From: Thermoplasmatales archaeon
GTDB taxonomy: Archaea > Thermoplasmatota > Thermoplasmata > Thermoplasmatales > Thermoplasmataceae
Assembly: GCA_026127925.1 (NCBI GenBank)
Contig: JAJSLM010000007.1
Coordinates: 1-64,000 of the forward strand
Length of the DNA stretch: 64,000 bases
Direction: 5' to 3'
Made by a program: the position numbers and the translations under genes. The notes under the pieces are model-generated. The model did not search any database. It saw only the letters and a program-made list of their open reading frames with translations, and had not been told where the DNA came from. Of this stretch, positions 36,386 through 45,454 are shown piece by piece. The first letter of the stretch is position 1. Each line of letters opens with the position of its first letter.

Positions 36386-39382
36386 TCACTCCGTCACTAA
36401 TTTTACGTAATCCTTTCTTTTCCATTTATTTTCAATCATAATTCCCTTTTGCGGCATAGCAGAATAAAATCTAGGGTTACTTTTCGGCAGCGGAGAATTG
36501 CCATCCCCATCGCTAACCTTTTTAATCTTGACTGGAAGTTCTTTATACGCTGGTGTATGACTGACCTGGTCCATGATGCGACCAGTAAGATTGTTTACAC
36601 CCCGTTCCCCCTGCCCGTTCATAGGAAGATAAAGCTCATTCCCAGAAACCCTTTCTGTCACCAATGCAGGTACTGTTATAGATCCCCATTTAGAGGTTAT
36701 CTTGATGAGATCTCCATTCGAAATGCCTCTGTCCGTTGCAAGCGCCGGAGATATTTCTACAAAAGTGCCTGGAACTTTCTCTCTAATGCCATCTGTCTTA
36801 TAGGTTTCGTTTCCTTCATGGAAATGCTCCAATAACCTGCCATTGTTCAGTTGCAAATCATATGTCTTGGAGGTTGTAAGCGGCTCTGTATATGATAGCG
36901 GAAAGAGACGTGCTCTTCCATCTGGAAACGCAAATGATTTTTCATAAAGAAATGGTGAATCAGTCCCGTCTTGGGATACAGGCCATTGAAGGCTCTTAAA
37001 CCATTCCATCCTGTCATATCGAACTCCAGAAAACATGGGTGTAAGTGCAGCCGCTTCTTCCATCACTTCTGCGGGTGATTTGTAATTCCAACTTACTCCC
37101 AGTTTGTTGGCAAGCTCCCTGAATATAGCGAAATCCGATCTGCTATTTCCTAATGGGTCCATCGCCTTGTATATCCTCTGGATTCTTCTTTCTGTGTTCG
37201 TAAACGTGCCCTCTTTCTCAAGGCTAGCACAGGCCGGCAAAACGACATCGGCATACTTGGCGGTCTCCGACAGGAACATGTCCTGTACGACCAAGAAGTC
37301 AAGGTTTGAAAGCTTCTCTCTTATGTAGCCAGAATCCGAGCCGGTTTCCGCGAGCTCCTCTCCTATGACGTACATAGCCTTTATTTTTCCATCCTCAATG
37401 GCCTCTAGGCACGTATTGTTGTCGTATCCCGCGTTTGGATTTATTTTAGCATTCCAAGCCTTCTCAAATTTTTCTCTTACTTCTGGATCTTTTATACTCT
37501 GATAGCCTGGAAGGAAGGCGGACATTGCTCCAAAGTCACTTGTTCCCTGGACATTATTATGGCCCCTCAAAGGATAAGCTCCTGTACCACGTCTCCCATA
37601 GTTTCCGGTCACAAGAAGTAGATTAGAAATCGCGGTAGAAGTGTCACTCCCCATCTGATGTTGAGTAACACCCATAGCCCATAAGGCGCATACCCTCTTT
37701 GCATTATGAATCATTTCTGCAACACTTTTCAAACTTTCTTGCTCTATGCCAGAAACCTCAGCTGCAAAGTCAAGTGTAAATTTTTCAAGACTCTTTTTGT
37801 ATTCCTTTAATCCGTTTACTCTTTCATCCAGAAACTCTCGGTCTTCCCATCCTTGATCAAGAATATATTTCGTAATTGCACTAAGCCATACCATATCGGT
37901 TCCAGGCTTTGGATGGAGGTATTTATCCGCTCTCCTAGCCATCTCATGCATCCTGAGATCAGCAACTATCAGTTTTTGTCCATTGAGCTTGTGTGCTCTT
38001 TTGACTCTGGTAGCAAGAACTGGATGCGATTCTGCAGTATTTGTACCGACGGCAAGAACAAGGTCTGCCATGTAGATATCCTGGATTGATCCCGCATCTC
38101 CTCCATAGCCCACTGTTCTCCAGAGTCCATTCGTGGCAGGTGCCTGGCAGAATCTAGAACTATTATCCACATTATTTGTTCCAAATACCTGCCTAGCGAG
38201 CTTCTGGACCATATAGGCTTCTTCATTTGTGCCTTTGGAGGAAGCGATAAATTCAATTGCATCTCCTCCGGACTTATTTTTTATGTTCTTGAGACCTTTT
38301 GCCACGGCATTAAGAGCCTCATCCCAAGAAGCTTCTCTAAATATATCACCCTCCCTTATAAGAGGGTTTTTCAGGCGCTCTTTGCTATTCACAAAATCCC
38401 ATCCAAATTTTCCCTTAATGCAAGTAGAAATACCGTTGGCAGGAGACTCTGGTTGCGGCTGCACTTTCAATATGTCTCTGCCTTTTGTCCATATCTCAAA
38501 TGAGCAGCCGACGCCGCAGTAAATGCAGACCGTTTTTGTCTTTTTGATCTGGAATTCTCGTAATTTCGATTCTGCATTACTGATCGCCATTACAGGAGCC
38601 ATTGTTAATTCATGTTCAACGGACTTTACTGCATCAACCATGGATTTTCTTGTATTTCTGTCAATATTGGTTAGGTATCCAGCCTTTCGCAACATGCTCT
38701 TTTCCATCAAGGCATTAACTGGGCATACGGTAACACAGTGCCCACAGGATACGCATGACGATTCATTAGCAGGCACCCCTTTGTCCCATATAACTCTCGG
38801 TCTTGGCAAGGTCCAATCTATGGAAAGGGTTTCATTGACCTGTACATCCTGGCACGCCTCAACACAGCGTCCACAAAGAATGCACTGGTTCGGATCATAG
38901 GCGTAGAATGGGTTGGAATCATCATAACTATATGGTTTTGGTTCAAACGGATATTTCTGAACCGTTATGTCAAGGTCGTGAACAGCATTATGAAGTGCAC
39001 AGTCTCCATTGTTATTTTCACAGACAGTGCAGTAAAGCTCATGATTATGTAGAATCAACTGCACAGCCTCTGTGCGAAGATTCTTGATATCGACTGATGA
39101 GACGTCTATAGAATCACCGTCCTGTATTTGTGTTGAACAAGATCTTAGAACCTTTCCGTTAATGTTGACAAGGCATGAATCGCAAGACTGTAATGGACCA
39201 AGGTTAGGTTGATAACAAATATGGGGAATGTCGTAATCTAATTCAAGCAATTTGTTAAGAACTGTATCCGGAGTTTCGAACGAAAAATCTCTTCCATCAA
39301 TTTTGACATCAATATTGGTCGCTGCTTTCACTTCAGCATCCTCGAGTCTCGATCTAAGAATAATAATTAAACCTTTTGTCAT
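36386..39382 (-). CDS. fdhA: Formate dehydrogenase alpha subunit, NuoG-like fusion
   Basis: The 998-aa molybdenum or tungsten oxidoreductase combines an N-terminal [2Fe-2S] domain (Cys56, 67, 70, 82), a His-Cys3 [4Fe-4S] site (HNHELYCTVCENNNGDC), two ferredoxin clusters (CILCGRCVEAC, CVSCGHCVTVC), a further cluster at CIYCGVGC, and the bis-MGD domain. The metal ligand position is Cys412 in SRFCQAPATNG, not selenocysteine. No NuoE/NuoF-type NADH or quinone subunit gene lies beside it; electrons may leave to ferredoxin or an unlinked partner. Flanking Moa and FdhD genes supply the cofactor. Confidence 0.93.
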   Translation of the reverse strand: MTKGLIIILRSRLEDAEVKAATNIDVKIDGRDFSFETPDTVLNKLLELDYDIPHICYQPNLGPLQSCDSCLVNINGKVLRSCSTQIQDGDSIDVSSVDIKNLRTEAVQLILHNHELYCTVCENNNGDCALHNAVHDLDITVQKYPFEPKPYSYDDSNPFYAYDPNQCILCGRCVEACQDVQVNETLSIDWTLPRPRVIWDKGVPANESSCVSCGHCVTVCPVNALMEKSMLRKAGYLTNIDRNTRKSMVDAVKSVEHELTMAPVMAISNAESKLREFQIKKTKTVCIYCGVGCSFEIWTKGRDILKVQPQPESPANGISTCIKGKFGWDFVNSKERLKNPLIREGDIFREASWDEALNAVAKGLKNIKNKSGGDAIEFIASSKGTNEEAYMVQKLARQVFGTNNVDNSSRFCQAPATNGLWRTVGYGGDAGSIQDIYMADLVLAVGTNTAESHPVLATRVKRAHKLNGQKLIVADLRMHEMARRADKYLHPKPGTDMVWLSAITKYILDQGWEDREFLDERVNGLKEYKKSLEKFTLDFAAEVSGIEQESLKSVAEMIHNAKRVCALWAMGVTQHQMGSDTSTAISNLLLVTGNYGRRGTGAYPLRGHNNVQGTSDFGAMSAFLPGYQSIKDPEVREKFEKAWNAKINPNAGYDNNTCLEAIEDGKIKAMYVIGEELAETGSDSGYIREKLSNLDFLVVQDMFLSETAKYADVVLPACASLEKEGTFTNTERRIQRIYKAMDPLGNSRSDFAIFRELANKLGVSWNYKSPAEVMEEAAALTPMFSGVRYDRMEWFKSLQWPVSQDGTDSPFLYEKSFAFPDGRARLFPLSYTEPLTTSKTYDLQLNNGRLLEHFHEGNETYKTDGIREKVPGTFVEISPALATDRGISNGDLIKITSKWGSITVPALVTERVSGNELYLPMNGQGERGVNNLTGRIMDQVSHTPAYKELPVKIKKVSDGDGNSPLPKSNPRFYSAMPQKGIMIENKWKRKDYVKLVTE

Positions 39383-39519
39383 AAAAATTATACAGAAAAT
39401 ATTGGGCGCTGCTTCACGAGTGTTGCTCTAAAAGTAGGATTCAATGTTAGATCGCATGCGGAGGCTCATTGGTGAGCGCATTTCAGGAATAAATTTATTC
39501 AGGCAAGTAATCAATATTC

Positions 39520-39927
39520 ATGGATGTCACAATCCAGAAGAACAAAATCAACATTGAAGAGTTAATAGAAAAAACAAGAAGTGAAAAGGCTGGTGCAATC
39601 GTTACTTTTCAAGGTACAGTCAGGAAATTCACGGATTCAATAGAAGTAAAATCACTTTTTTATGACAGTTATCCTGAAATGGCGGTGAAAATGATTCGAT
39701 CTATAATGGAGGACGCCACGAATAAATACAAGATTCTTGACGTAAACGTAATACACCGTATCGGTGAAATAGGCTTGTGCGAGGATTCCGTTGCGATATG
39801 TGTCAGTTCGCAACACAGGAAAGAGGCATTTCTCGCGTGTGAATATGTGATCGACATGATAAAGGAAAAGGCCCCCATATGGAAGAAGGACATTCTTCAA
39901 TCAGGCGGATCTAAGTGGCACAACTGA
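39520..39927 (+). CDS. moaE: Molybdopterin synthase large subunit MoaE
   Basis: The 135-aa catalytic subunit converts precursor Z to molybdopterin. It has GAIVTFQGTVRKFTDS, HRIGEIGLCEDSV, SSQHRKEAFLACEYVID with the conserved His-Arg, and the catalytic Lys region EKAPIWKKD. It is separate from moaA-moaD but encloses the fdh operon on the other side, so the whole segment works as one island. Confidence 0.95.
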   Translation: MDVTIQKNKINIEELIEKTRSEKAGAIVTFQGTVRKFTDSIEVKSLFYDSYPEMAVKMIRSIMEDATNKYKILDVNVIHRIGEIGLCEDSVAICVSSQHRKEAFLACEYVIDMIKEKAPIWKKDILQSGGSKWHN

Positions 39928-40120
39928 ATTATTATTTCCACATCCTGTGCTGTCAGGCTTAGTAATAGGTTCATTTTTCTTAATTTTGCATTTGTATACT
40001 CCATCCCAGTAACCTTTTGCACCTCTTCTAAGTGCCAGTAGTTTTTTTCATGCGAATAACGTGATCTATAATTAATAGACACTGTAAAATAATGGGTTTT
40101 TACGCAAATGGGAAAAAAGG

Positions 40121-40128
40121 TTTAAATA
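40121..40128 (+). promoter_or_regulatory. TATA-like box of the terminal-oxidase operon
   Basis: TTTAAATA preceded by AAAAAAGG, a BRE-like purine stretch, lies 22 nt before the ATG at 40150. This implies a leaderless transcript beginning at the small membrane protein and reading through subunit II, subunit I, sulfocyanin and beyond. Confidence 0.55.
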
Positions 40129-40149
40129 AAGGTCTTTGATCAAGACATA

Positions 40150-40398
40150 ATGCAAAAAGTTGAGAATTTAATAATCTCCTTCTTAATAGTATCTATAGTG
40201 ATAGGGGTTGTTGCATATTTCATTCTAGGATTCCTTTTTTCTTTACATTTTATTGGCGTTCCCGGGGTTCCTGCAAGTCAAGAGGCGCAACCAATAATGG
40301 CAACTGGAATTGCTGCTATGGCATTTACAATATTGTTTATGATGTATCCTGTTGTTAAATTCGGAGTAAAGAATGATGAAGGTGACGATTTCAGATGA
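40150..40398 (+). CDS. Small two-span membrane protein of the oxidase operon
   Basis: The 82-aa protein has two hydrophobic segments (about residues 8-30 and 48-68) joined by the short loop GVPGVPASQEAQ, and an acidic C-terminus. I do not recognise a family. It is the first gene of the oxidase operon and overlaps coxB by 4 nt (ATGA). That makes an accessory oxidase subunit likely, comparable in position to the small subunits of B-type oxidases; this is inference from context. Confidence 0.7.
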   Translation: MQKVENLIISFLIVSIVIGVVAYFILGFLFSLHFIGVPGVPASQEAQPIMATGIAAMAFTILFMMYPVVKFGVKNDEGDDFR

Positions 40399-40844
40399 AT
40401 TCTAAAACAAAAATTGAGCTGCTCTTTGTCGTCGTCGTATTAATAATATTGATGTCTGCTGCTGGCCTTAACATAGTTTACGTATTGGGACATGAATCAA
40501 ACATCGCTACTGCTAAAGATCCATCTACAGTCCCAGCTGGTTCCACAGTTATTAATGTCACCGGTTATCAGTGGGCTTGGCAATTCACATATCCGAATGG
40601 AACGAGCAGTACTGATGTGCTGTGGGTTCACGTTAACACTGAGTACACATTTCAAGTAATTAGTAAGGATGTAATACATGATCTGCTAATTCCTGCGTTA
40701 GGTTTGCAAGTGTATGCGGTACCTGGACATCCAAACCAGGTGAGTTTCTCCGTTAATAAAGTAGGACACTACATATTCGAATGTGTGGAATATTGCGGTG
40801 AAGATCATTATCTTATGCGAGGAACAATGGAGGTTTTGAGCTAA
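40395..40844 (+). CDS. coxB: Cytochrome c oxidase subunit II (CuA)
   Basis: The 149-aa protein has one N-terminal membrane span and an external cupredoxin domain. The dinuclear CuA ligands are all present: His95, Cys130, Cys134, His138 and Met141 in the CVEYCGEDHYLM block, with backbone of the intervening Glu. A single span, rather than two, is characteristic of B-type oxidases. It would take electrons from the sulfocyanin encoded two genes downstream. Confidence 0.93.
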   Translation: MNSKTKIELLFVVVVLIILMSAAGLNIVYVLGHESNIATAKDPSTVPAGSTVINVTGYQWAWQFTYPNGTSSTDVLWVHVNTEYTFQVISKDVIHDLLIPALGLQVYAVPGHPNQVSFSVNKVGHYIFECVEYCGEDHYLMRGTMEVLS

Positions 40845-42550
40845 TGTCAACAGAATCTCTTTTAATAATCTCTGGCGTTGTTCTTTCAGTCGTTGCAATA
40901 TTGGTTTTTCTGATATATTATCTAGTGGCAACCAAGGGGAGTGTGGTTGCTGAGGTTGCTGAAAAGGATGGCTATCAAGATAAAGATGTGTTCATAAGAG
41001 ATCAGACATGGGGAAAACCACGATATCTAAGTTGGTCGGTACTTTCCGCAAATGACGCAAAAAGCATAGGCCTTCGTTTTATTTTCACATCTTTATTATT
41101 CCTTTTCCTTGCCGGTGCAATCGGGGTTTTCATGAGGATTAGCTTGGTCGATCCAAATCCCACAATAATCACCCCTATCGTTTACAACGTCTTGTTAACT
41201 CAACATGCGGTCTTAATGATATACATGTTTGCTCTCGGCTCGGCAATAGGGCTGGCGTATTATCTTCTACCCACTCAACTACATTTGAAGAGAGACGATC
41301 TTGGAAGATATTCTTCATTTGCTTACTGGATATGGCTTCTTGGGGGCGTTTTATTCTTCATATCTCAGTCCAGTATGAGATGGTACATGTATCCGCCACT
41401 TTCTCTTGAGATGCAAGCCTATGGGGCAGGAGTGTATAATTCGGTCGGAATTTTTGCTGTTGAACTAATCTTTATCGGCGTATTCATGGCCTCTATCATA
41501 GTACTAAGAATAATTTTGATTGATAGATCAGATGACATTCCTCTCAGCAAGATGCCCATATTCGCGTGGGCCATGGTTTTTACTGCAATAATGCTTATCA
41601 GTTCCGCTCTGCCACTGATGGTTGGAGTAGGTATGTTGTTTTATGACGTTTTTAACCCGATATTCTTTTTGAAGGATCCATTGACATTTGCGGTGATATT
41701 CTGGTTCTGGGGACATCCTGTGGTCTATCTGGCAGTGCTTCCTGCGTTCGGCTTGATGTATGATGTAATAACGAGGTTTACAAAGAGGCCAATGTACAGT
41801 TATTCTTCTGGTGTCTTTTCGTTGGGTCTTCTGATGATACTAAGTGAACTTGTTTGGGGGCATCATCTCTTGAATTCCGGTCTTGGCGTAGATTGGGTCC
41901 TGTTTTTCACTACCTCCTCATTCTTCGTCGCCATCCCTTCTGCAATTACTATATTCAACATGATCGCAACTTTGTGGACTGCCAAGAAGATACGAATAAC
42001 AACGCCCATGCTATTCGTCCTTAACGCTATTTTGGATTTCACGCTTGGTGGGGTTGCAGGTGTAATGCTGGCGAATCAATCTATTAATGAAATTGCTCAT
42101 GGGACATATTTCGTTACAGGGCACTTTCATTTCATATTTGTTGGTGTAACCCTTGGAGTCTTCATGGCTATATTCTATCTCCTCTATCCAACATTCTCCC
42201 ATGGTAGGACTTACGATACGCGCTTGGCCAGATGGCATTTCTATTTCACGGCTGTCGGCTCTTTTCTTATGTCTGTTTCATGGGAGGTTGGGGGTTTTAT
42301 AGGTATGCCTCGTGCTGTAGCAGGGTATTTCCCGCAATTCCAGCCGTATCAGGACAGTGCCATTTTGGGTGGTGTTATAATTGGTATTGGGCAGCTCATC
42401 TTCCTGTATAATATAACGAAAAGCTGGTCTGCTGTTCCCAGCGTGGATTCGTCAAATATCTTAGAGTATAGAACCGAGACAAATGATCCTATTGAATCAA
42501 GTGACGTCGGTCCAATTGCAGCTAAAGAAGAAGGAGGTTCTGGTGCATAA
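40844..42550 (+). CDS. coxA: Haem-copper oxidase subunit I (B-type)
   Basis: The 568-aa polytopic subunit has all redox ligands: His121 (low-spin haem), His291 and Tyr295 (GHPVVY, the CuB ligand and cross-linked Tyr), His340 and His341 (CuB), His427 and His429 (haems). The A1-type glutamate of HPEVY is valine here, and no A2-type YS replaces it. Together with the single-span subunit II, this assigns it to the B family (ba3/SoxB-like), which uses one proton channel. It reduces O2 to water at the outer membrane. Start and stop overlap neighbouring genes by 1 nt. Confidence 0.93.
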   Translation: MSTESLLIISGVVLSVVAILVFLIYYLVATKGSVVAEVAEKDGYQDKDVFIRDQTWGKPRYLSWSVLSANDAKSIGLRFIFTSLLFLFLAGAIGVFMRISLVDPNPTIITPIVYNVLLTQHAVLMIYMFALGSAIGLAYYLLPTQLHLKRDDLGRYSSFAYWIWLLGGVLFFISQSSMRWYMYPPLSLEMQAYGAGVYNSVGIFAVELIFIGVFMASIIVLRIILIDRSDDIPLSKMPIFAWAMVFTAIMLISSALPLMVGVGMLFYDVFNPIFFLKDPLTFAVIFWFWGHPVVYLAVLPAFGLMYDVITRFTKRPMYSYSSGVFSLGLLMILSELVWGHHLLNSGLGVDWVLFFTTSSFFVAIPSAITIFNMIATLWTAKKIRITTPMLFVLNAILDFTLGGVAGVMLANQSINEIAHGTYFVTGHFHFIFVGVTLGVFMAIFYLLYPTFSHGRTYDTRLARWHFYFTAVGSFLMSVSWEVGGFIGMPRAVAGYFPQFQPYQDSAILGGVIIGIGQLIFLYNITKSWSAVPSVDSSNILEYRTETNDPIESSDVGPIAAKEEGGSGA

Positions 42551-43071
42551 TGGCGTTTAAAAATGCTGGTGTAGGTTTTGCCGTGATAGTCATCGTGGTT
42601 GTAGCTTTATCGTTTGGATATATAGGCGTGTCTCATATGGCGGCGTCCTCATCTTTAACACCACCGCCGCACGCAAAAACCAATCATACAGCTTACACTC
42701 ATCTGTGGGCAGATGCAAACGGATGGGATTACAACCATGGTAAAATTAATCCAACTCTTTATTACAATGTTACAACAATGGTCTACTGGAATGTGACGGA
42801 AGAGGATAATGCTCCGCATACACTTACTATTTGTTATGATGGTGCTTATTCTGTTGCGTTATTTGACAAGATAAATTCAACCATTGCAACATCCCCGTTG
42901 ACATGGGAGAAGAGTCCCAGCTATACAATTATCGGAACGAATCTGCTTACGGGTCTCAATACCGGTCAGACAGTTCATGCGACGTATCCCTTTTTGACGG
43001 GTGGAATTTATACGTATTGGTGCACTGTCCATCCAACGTCAATGTTTGGTATCATTGTCGTAACCGGATGA
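42550..43071 (+). CDS. soxE: Sulfocyanin-type blue copper protein
   Basis: The 173-aa protein has an N-terminal membrane anchor (residues 6-27) and a cupredoxin domain outside. The type-1 copper ligands are His90 (NAPHTLT), Cys158, His161 and Met165 (CTVHPTSM). This matches the sulfocyanins of acidophilic archaea, which replace cytochrome c as electron carrier to the oxidase. It overlaps coxA by 1 nt. Rusticyanin is the alternative name, but the membrane anchor and the short C-x2-H-x3-M loop favour sulfocyanin. Confidence 0.87.
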   Translation: MAFKNAGVGFAVIVIVVVALSFGYIGVSHMAASSSLTPPPHAKTNHTAYTHLWADANGWDYNHGKINPTLYYNVTTMVYWNVTEEDNAPHTLTICYDGAYSVALFDKINSTIATSPLTWEKSPSYTIIGTNLLTGLNTGQTVHATYPFLTGGIYTYWCTVHPTSMFGIIVVTG

Positions 43072-43088
43072 GAAAGAAAGTGATGTAG

Positions 43089-43955
43089 GTGAACGCAAAA
43101 GATTTTTTTAAATTATTTAAAGTAGAGATTACTCTTCTCGTTGATCTCGTCGCTGTCGCTGCTTTTTTTTCCAATCCTCTTTTTTCTACAAGGGTAGTAC
43201 TAATTGCGCCCCTGCTTGTTTCAGGTACATTGGCTTCGATGTCTGCGGGCTTATTTAATAATATTTATGACAGAGATATAGACACAAAGATGGATAGGAC
43301 TGCGTACAGGTGGAAGCTTATCAATGATTCTAATCTGAAGCAGTTTTCTGTGTTTTCTATACTAATGGTAGCAGCTTCATTTACAATAAGCTATATTTTC
43401 ATAAATTTGCTTACTGCGCTTTTGATATTCAGCGGTTTTCTGGCCTATGTGGTCCTTTACACTATTGTTTTAAAGAGAAGAACGTCCTGGAACATAGTTC
43501 TGGGCGGAATAGCAGGAAGTTTTCCAGCTTTAGCGGGCTGGTCGACATTGTCAGATTCGTTATCTATTACCGCTTACTTTATTGCTTTCCTGGTATTTCT
43601 CTGGACGCCCACGCATTTCTGGAACCTTGCAACGTCTCATGTCGAGGAGTATAAGAAAGCTAATGTCCCTATGCTTCCTGCAGTCGTATCCAGAACGAAA
43701 AGTGAGTTCTATGTTCTTTTGAGTAGCATCATTCTTGTCGTGTATAGCTTAATTCCACTCGTTGTTCGTTCAATAAACGTGGGGATTCTCTATTATGTAT
43801 TCGCAGTGGTGATGGGAGGCGTTATAGTATATACTGCAGTAAAACCGTTGATCTCTCCGGTCAGCGCGAACTTCTTTAAAAAGTCGTTCGGTTTTACAAA
43901 CTTCTATCTATTAATACTCTTGATTTCCATATCCCTTGTAAGTATAGTAAGATGA
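43089..43955 (+). CDS. ctaB: Protohaem IX farnesyltransferase (haem O synthase)
   Basis: The 288-aa UbiA-fold membrane protein converts haem B to haem O with farnesyl or geranylgeranyl diphosphate. It has the Asp-rich NNIYDRDIDTKMDRT motif and the family's WTPTHFWNLATSHVEEYKKANVPMLP block containing conserved Trp, His and Glu. The start is GTG, 17 nt after sulfocyanin. It overlaps the next gene by 4 nt. No CtaA (haem A synthase) is seen in this window. Confidence 0.93.
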   Translation: MNAKDFFKLFKVEITLLVDLVAVAAFFSNPLFSTRVVLIAPLLVSGTLASMSAGLFNNIYDRDIDTKMDRTAYRWKLINDSNLKQFSVFSILMVAASFTISYIFINLLTALLIFSGFLAYVVLYTIVLKRRTSWNIVLGGIAGSFPALAGWSTLSDSLSITAYFIAFLVFLWTPTHFWNLATSHVEEYKKANVPMLPAVVSRTKSEFYVLLSSIILVVYSLIPLVVRSINVGILYYVFAVVMGGVIVYTAVKPLISPVSANFFKKSFGFTNFYLLILLISISLVSIVR

Positions 43956-45430
43956 ATTCACTTATCAAGAGCTATGTACTATCTGCGGGTTCCTTCGTTT
44001 CGTTCTTTATAGCCTTTGTTTTGGGCATTTCTGAAGGCCAGATTCTGATAGACACTGATGTAGCGTTGCCTGTGCTAATTGGGGTCGTGGTACTATTGCT
44101 ACTTGAGGCCATATGGCCTGTAGTTAAAAATGAAACAATATCGATGTATCTGAAAATGTTCATTACGCTGTTCTACGTACTTGTAGCATTTTTTGCTTTT
44201 CCGATCCTGAACCTCTTCCTGATATTCTTGATAGCCGTATTGATAAGTTTTTATGGGTTTTTCTTACGTTTTGGAATTAAAAGTATACCAACCAAGAAGT
44301 TTCTTGCATCCTCAATAGTATTTATAATAATGATGTTTCTCGCAACGCTCTTAAGAGAAAATTTTGTACCGGAGAATATTGGTATTCTCGTCGGTTCAGT
44401 TTATGACGACGTGCTTCCAGGGGGCGTTACATTCATGTTTCAGAATGGACTAGTATTTTTTTCCAGGTATTTCGTGGTAACTATCAGTCCCCAAACCCTC
44501 ATGCTGTTTTCCCTTCTGTCTGCGCTTCTTGTCGAGAATTATGTTTTGATATTTCGATACGTTGGAAAACATGCCAAATCGGCTCTTGGTGGCCATCTTA
44601 CACAGGCTGTATCGGTTGTCAGTTGTCAATGCGAATCCCTGGTCGCCGCCTTTCCTTCCATAGTGACTCTTCTGCTAAGTTTTCTCGCTCTTCCTTTGAT
44701 ACTGGAAAGTGTTGTTTTGGCTGGCATAACAAATTTCCTTTTAAGAAAGAGGTTCTTGCTTTCCAGGCCCTCACGCATTCTTCAATCATTATGGCCAGTA
44801 AGGAGAAGAAGCATCTTCATTTTTGCCACATCTATTTTTCTTCTCGCGATACCGGTAGTTGAGATCATAGGTATATATTACGGTCTTCAGGACACACTTT
44901 ATTTTTATGGATCTATAAATTTTTTAATGCTTCTAGGTGGTACGTTCTTTTCGATCTTGCTGCTTGAGTTATTGACTGTGAAAGGCAGGCAATGGAATTT
45001 CGGTACTATTTCTCTCCTCTCTATAGGTACTGTAGCTATGTTTGTTTGGTTTATTCCGTATTTGGTTACTAAGGCTGTGACGGATCCCGGTATATTTGCA
45101 CTAATGAGTATCACGTCATTCATTTCAGGCATGATTTTCGGGATTGCATACGTTTTTTCCAACAAGGGATTCCGGAAAGTCATTATTGAATACATTCCGA
45201 TGATGTTCACACTTTTCGCAATGGTTGTATTCTTTTTCTCTGTTGTCACATCTTACACCGTCTGGCCTATGTTCGGTCTGATAGAGCAGTTCTTCTTCAG
45301 CATCTCGGTTTGGCTTGTTTTCCTTCCGATAATGTGGCTGTCGACTGTAACTGTATTGAACACATACGTTGTGGAGAAAAGGGAAAGAATTACATCTAAT
45401 GTTAATATTGACACTGACTACGGCCAATGA
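43952..45430 (+). CDS. Unknown polytopic protein with Cys-x-Cys motif
   Basis: I do not recognise this 492-aa protein. It has about 13 hydrophobic segments and almost no soluble domain. The striking motif is SVVSCQCESLVAAFPS near residue 225, in or at the edge of a hydrophobic segment, followed by a Glu. A Cys-Gln-Cys-Glu cluster could bind copper or a metal. Overlap with ctaB by 4 nt, and operon position after sulfocyanin, make a cofactor insertion or assembly factor plausible. Nothing in the sequence identifies it as a known transporter. Confidence 0.75.
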   Translation: MNSLIKSYVLSAGSFVSFFIAFVLGISEGQILIDTDVALPVLIGVVVLLLLEAIWPVVKNETISMYLKMFITLFYVLVAFFAFPILNLFLIFLIAVLISFYGFFLRFGIKSIPTKKFLASSIVFIIMMFLATLLRENFVPENIGILVGSVYDDVLPGGVTFMFQNGLVFFSRYFVVTISPQTLMLFSLLSALLVENYVLIFRYVGKHAKSALGGHLTQAVSVVSCQCESLVAAFPSIVTLLLSFLALPLILESVVLAGITNFLLRKRFLLSRPSRILQSLWPVRRRSIFIFATSIFLLAIPVVEIIGIYYGLQDTLYFYGSINFLMLLGGTFFSILLLELLTVKGRQWNFGTISLLSIGTVAMFVWFIPYLVTKAVTDPGIFALMSITSFISGMIFGIAYVFSNKGFRKVIIEYIPMMFTLFAMVVFFFSVVTSYTVWPMFGLIEQFFFSISVWLVFLPIMWLSTVTVLNTYVVEKRERITSNVNIDTDYGQ

Positions 45431-45454
45431 CACCTTTAGGCGAAGTTTATTTTG

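Noticed and set aside
36386-39382. Possibility of a selenocysteine TGA in formate dehydrogenase
   Set aside because: The frame is uninterrupted and the metal-ligand position (residue 412) is an ordinary cysteine codon.
39897-40082. 61-codon minus-strand frame between moaE and the oxidase promoter
   Set aside because: It overlaps the end of moaE antisense and has no promoter-like element or family signature.
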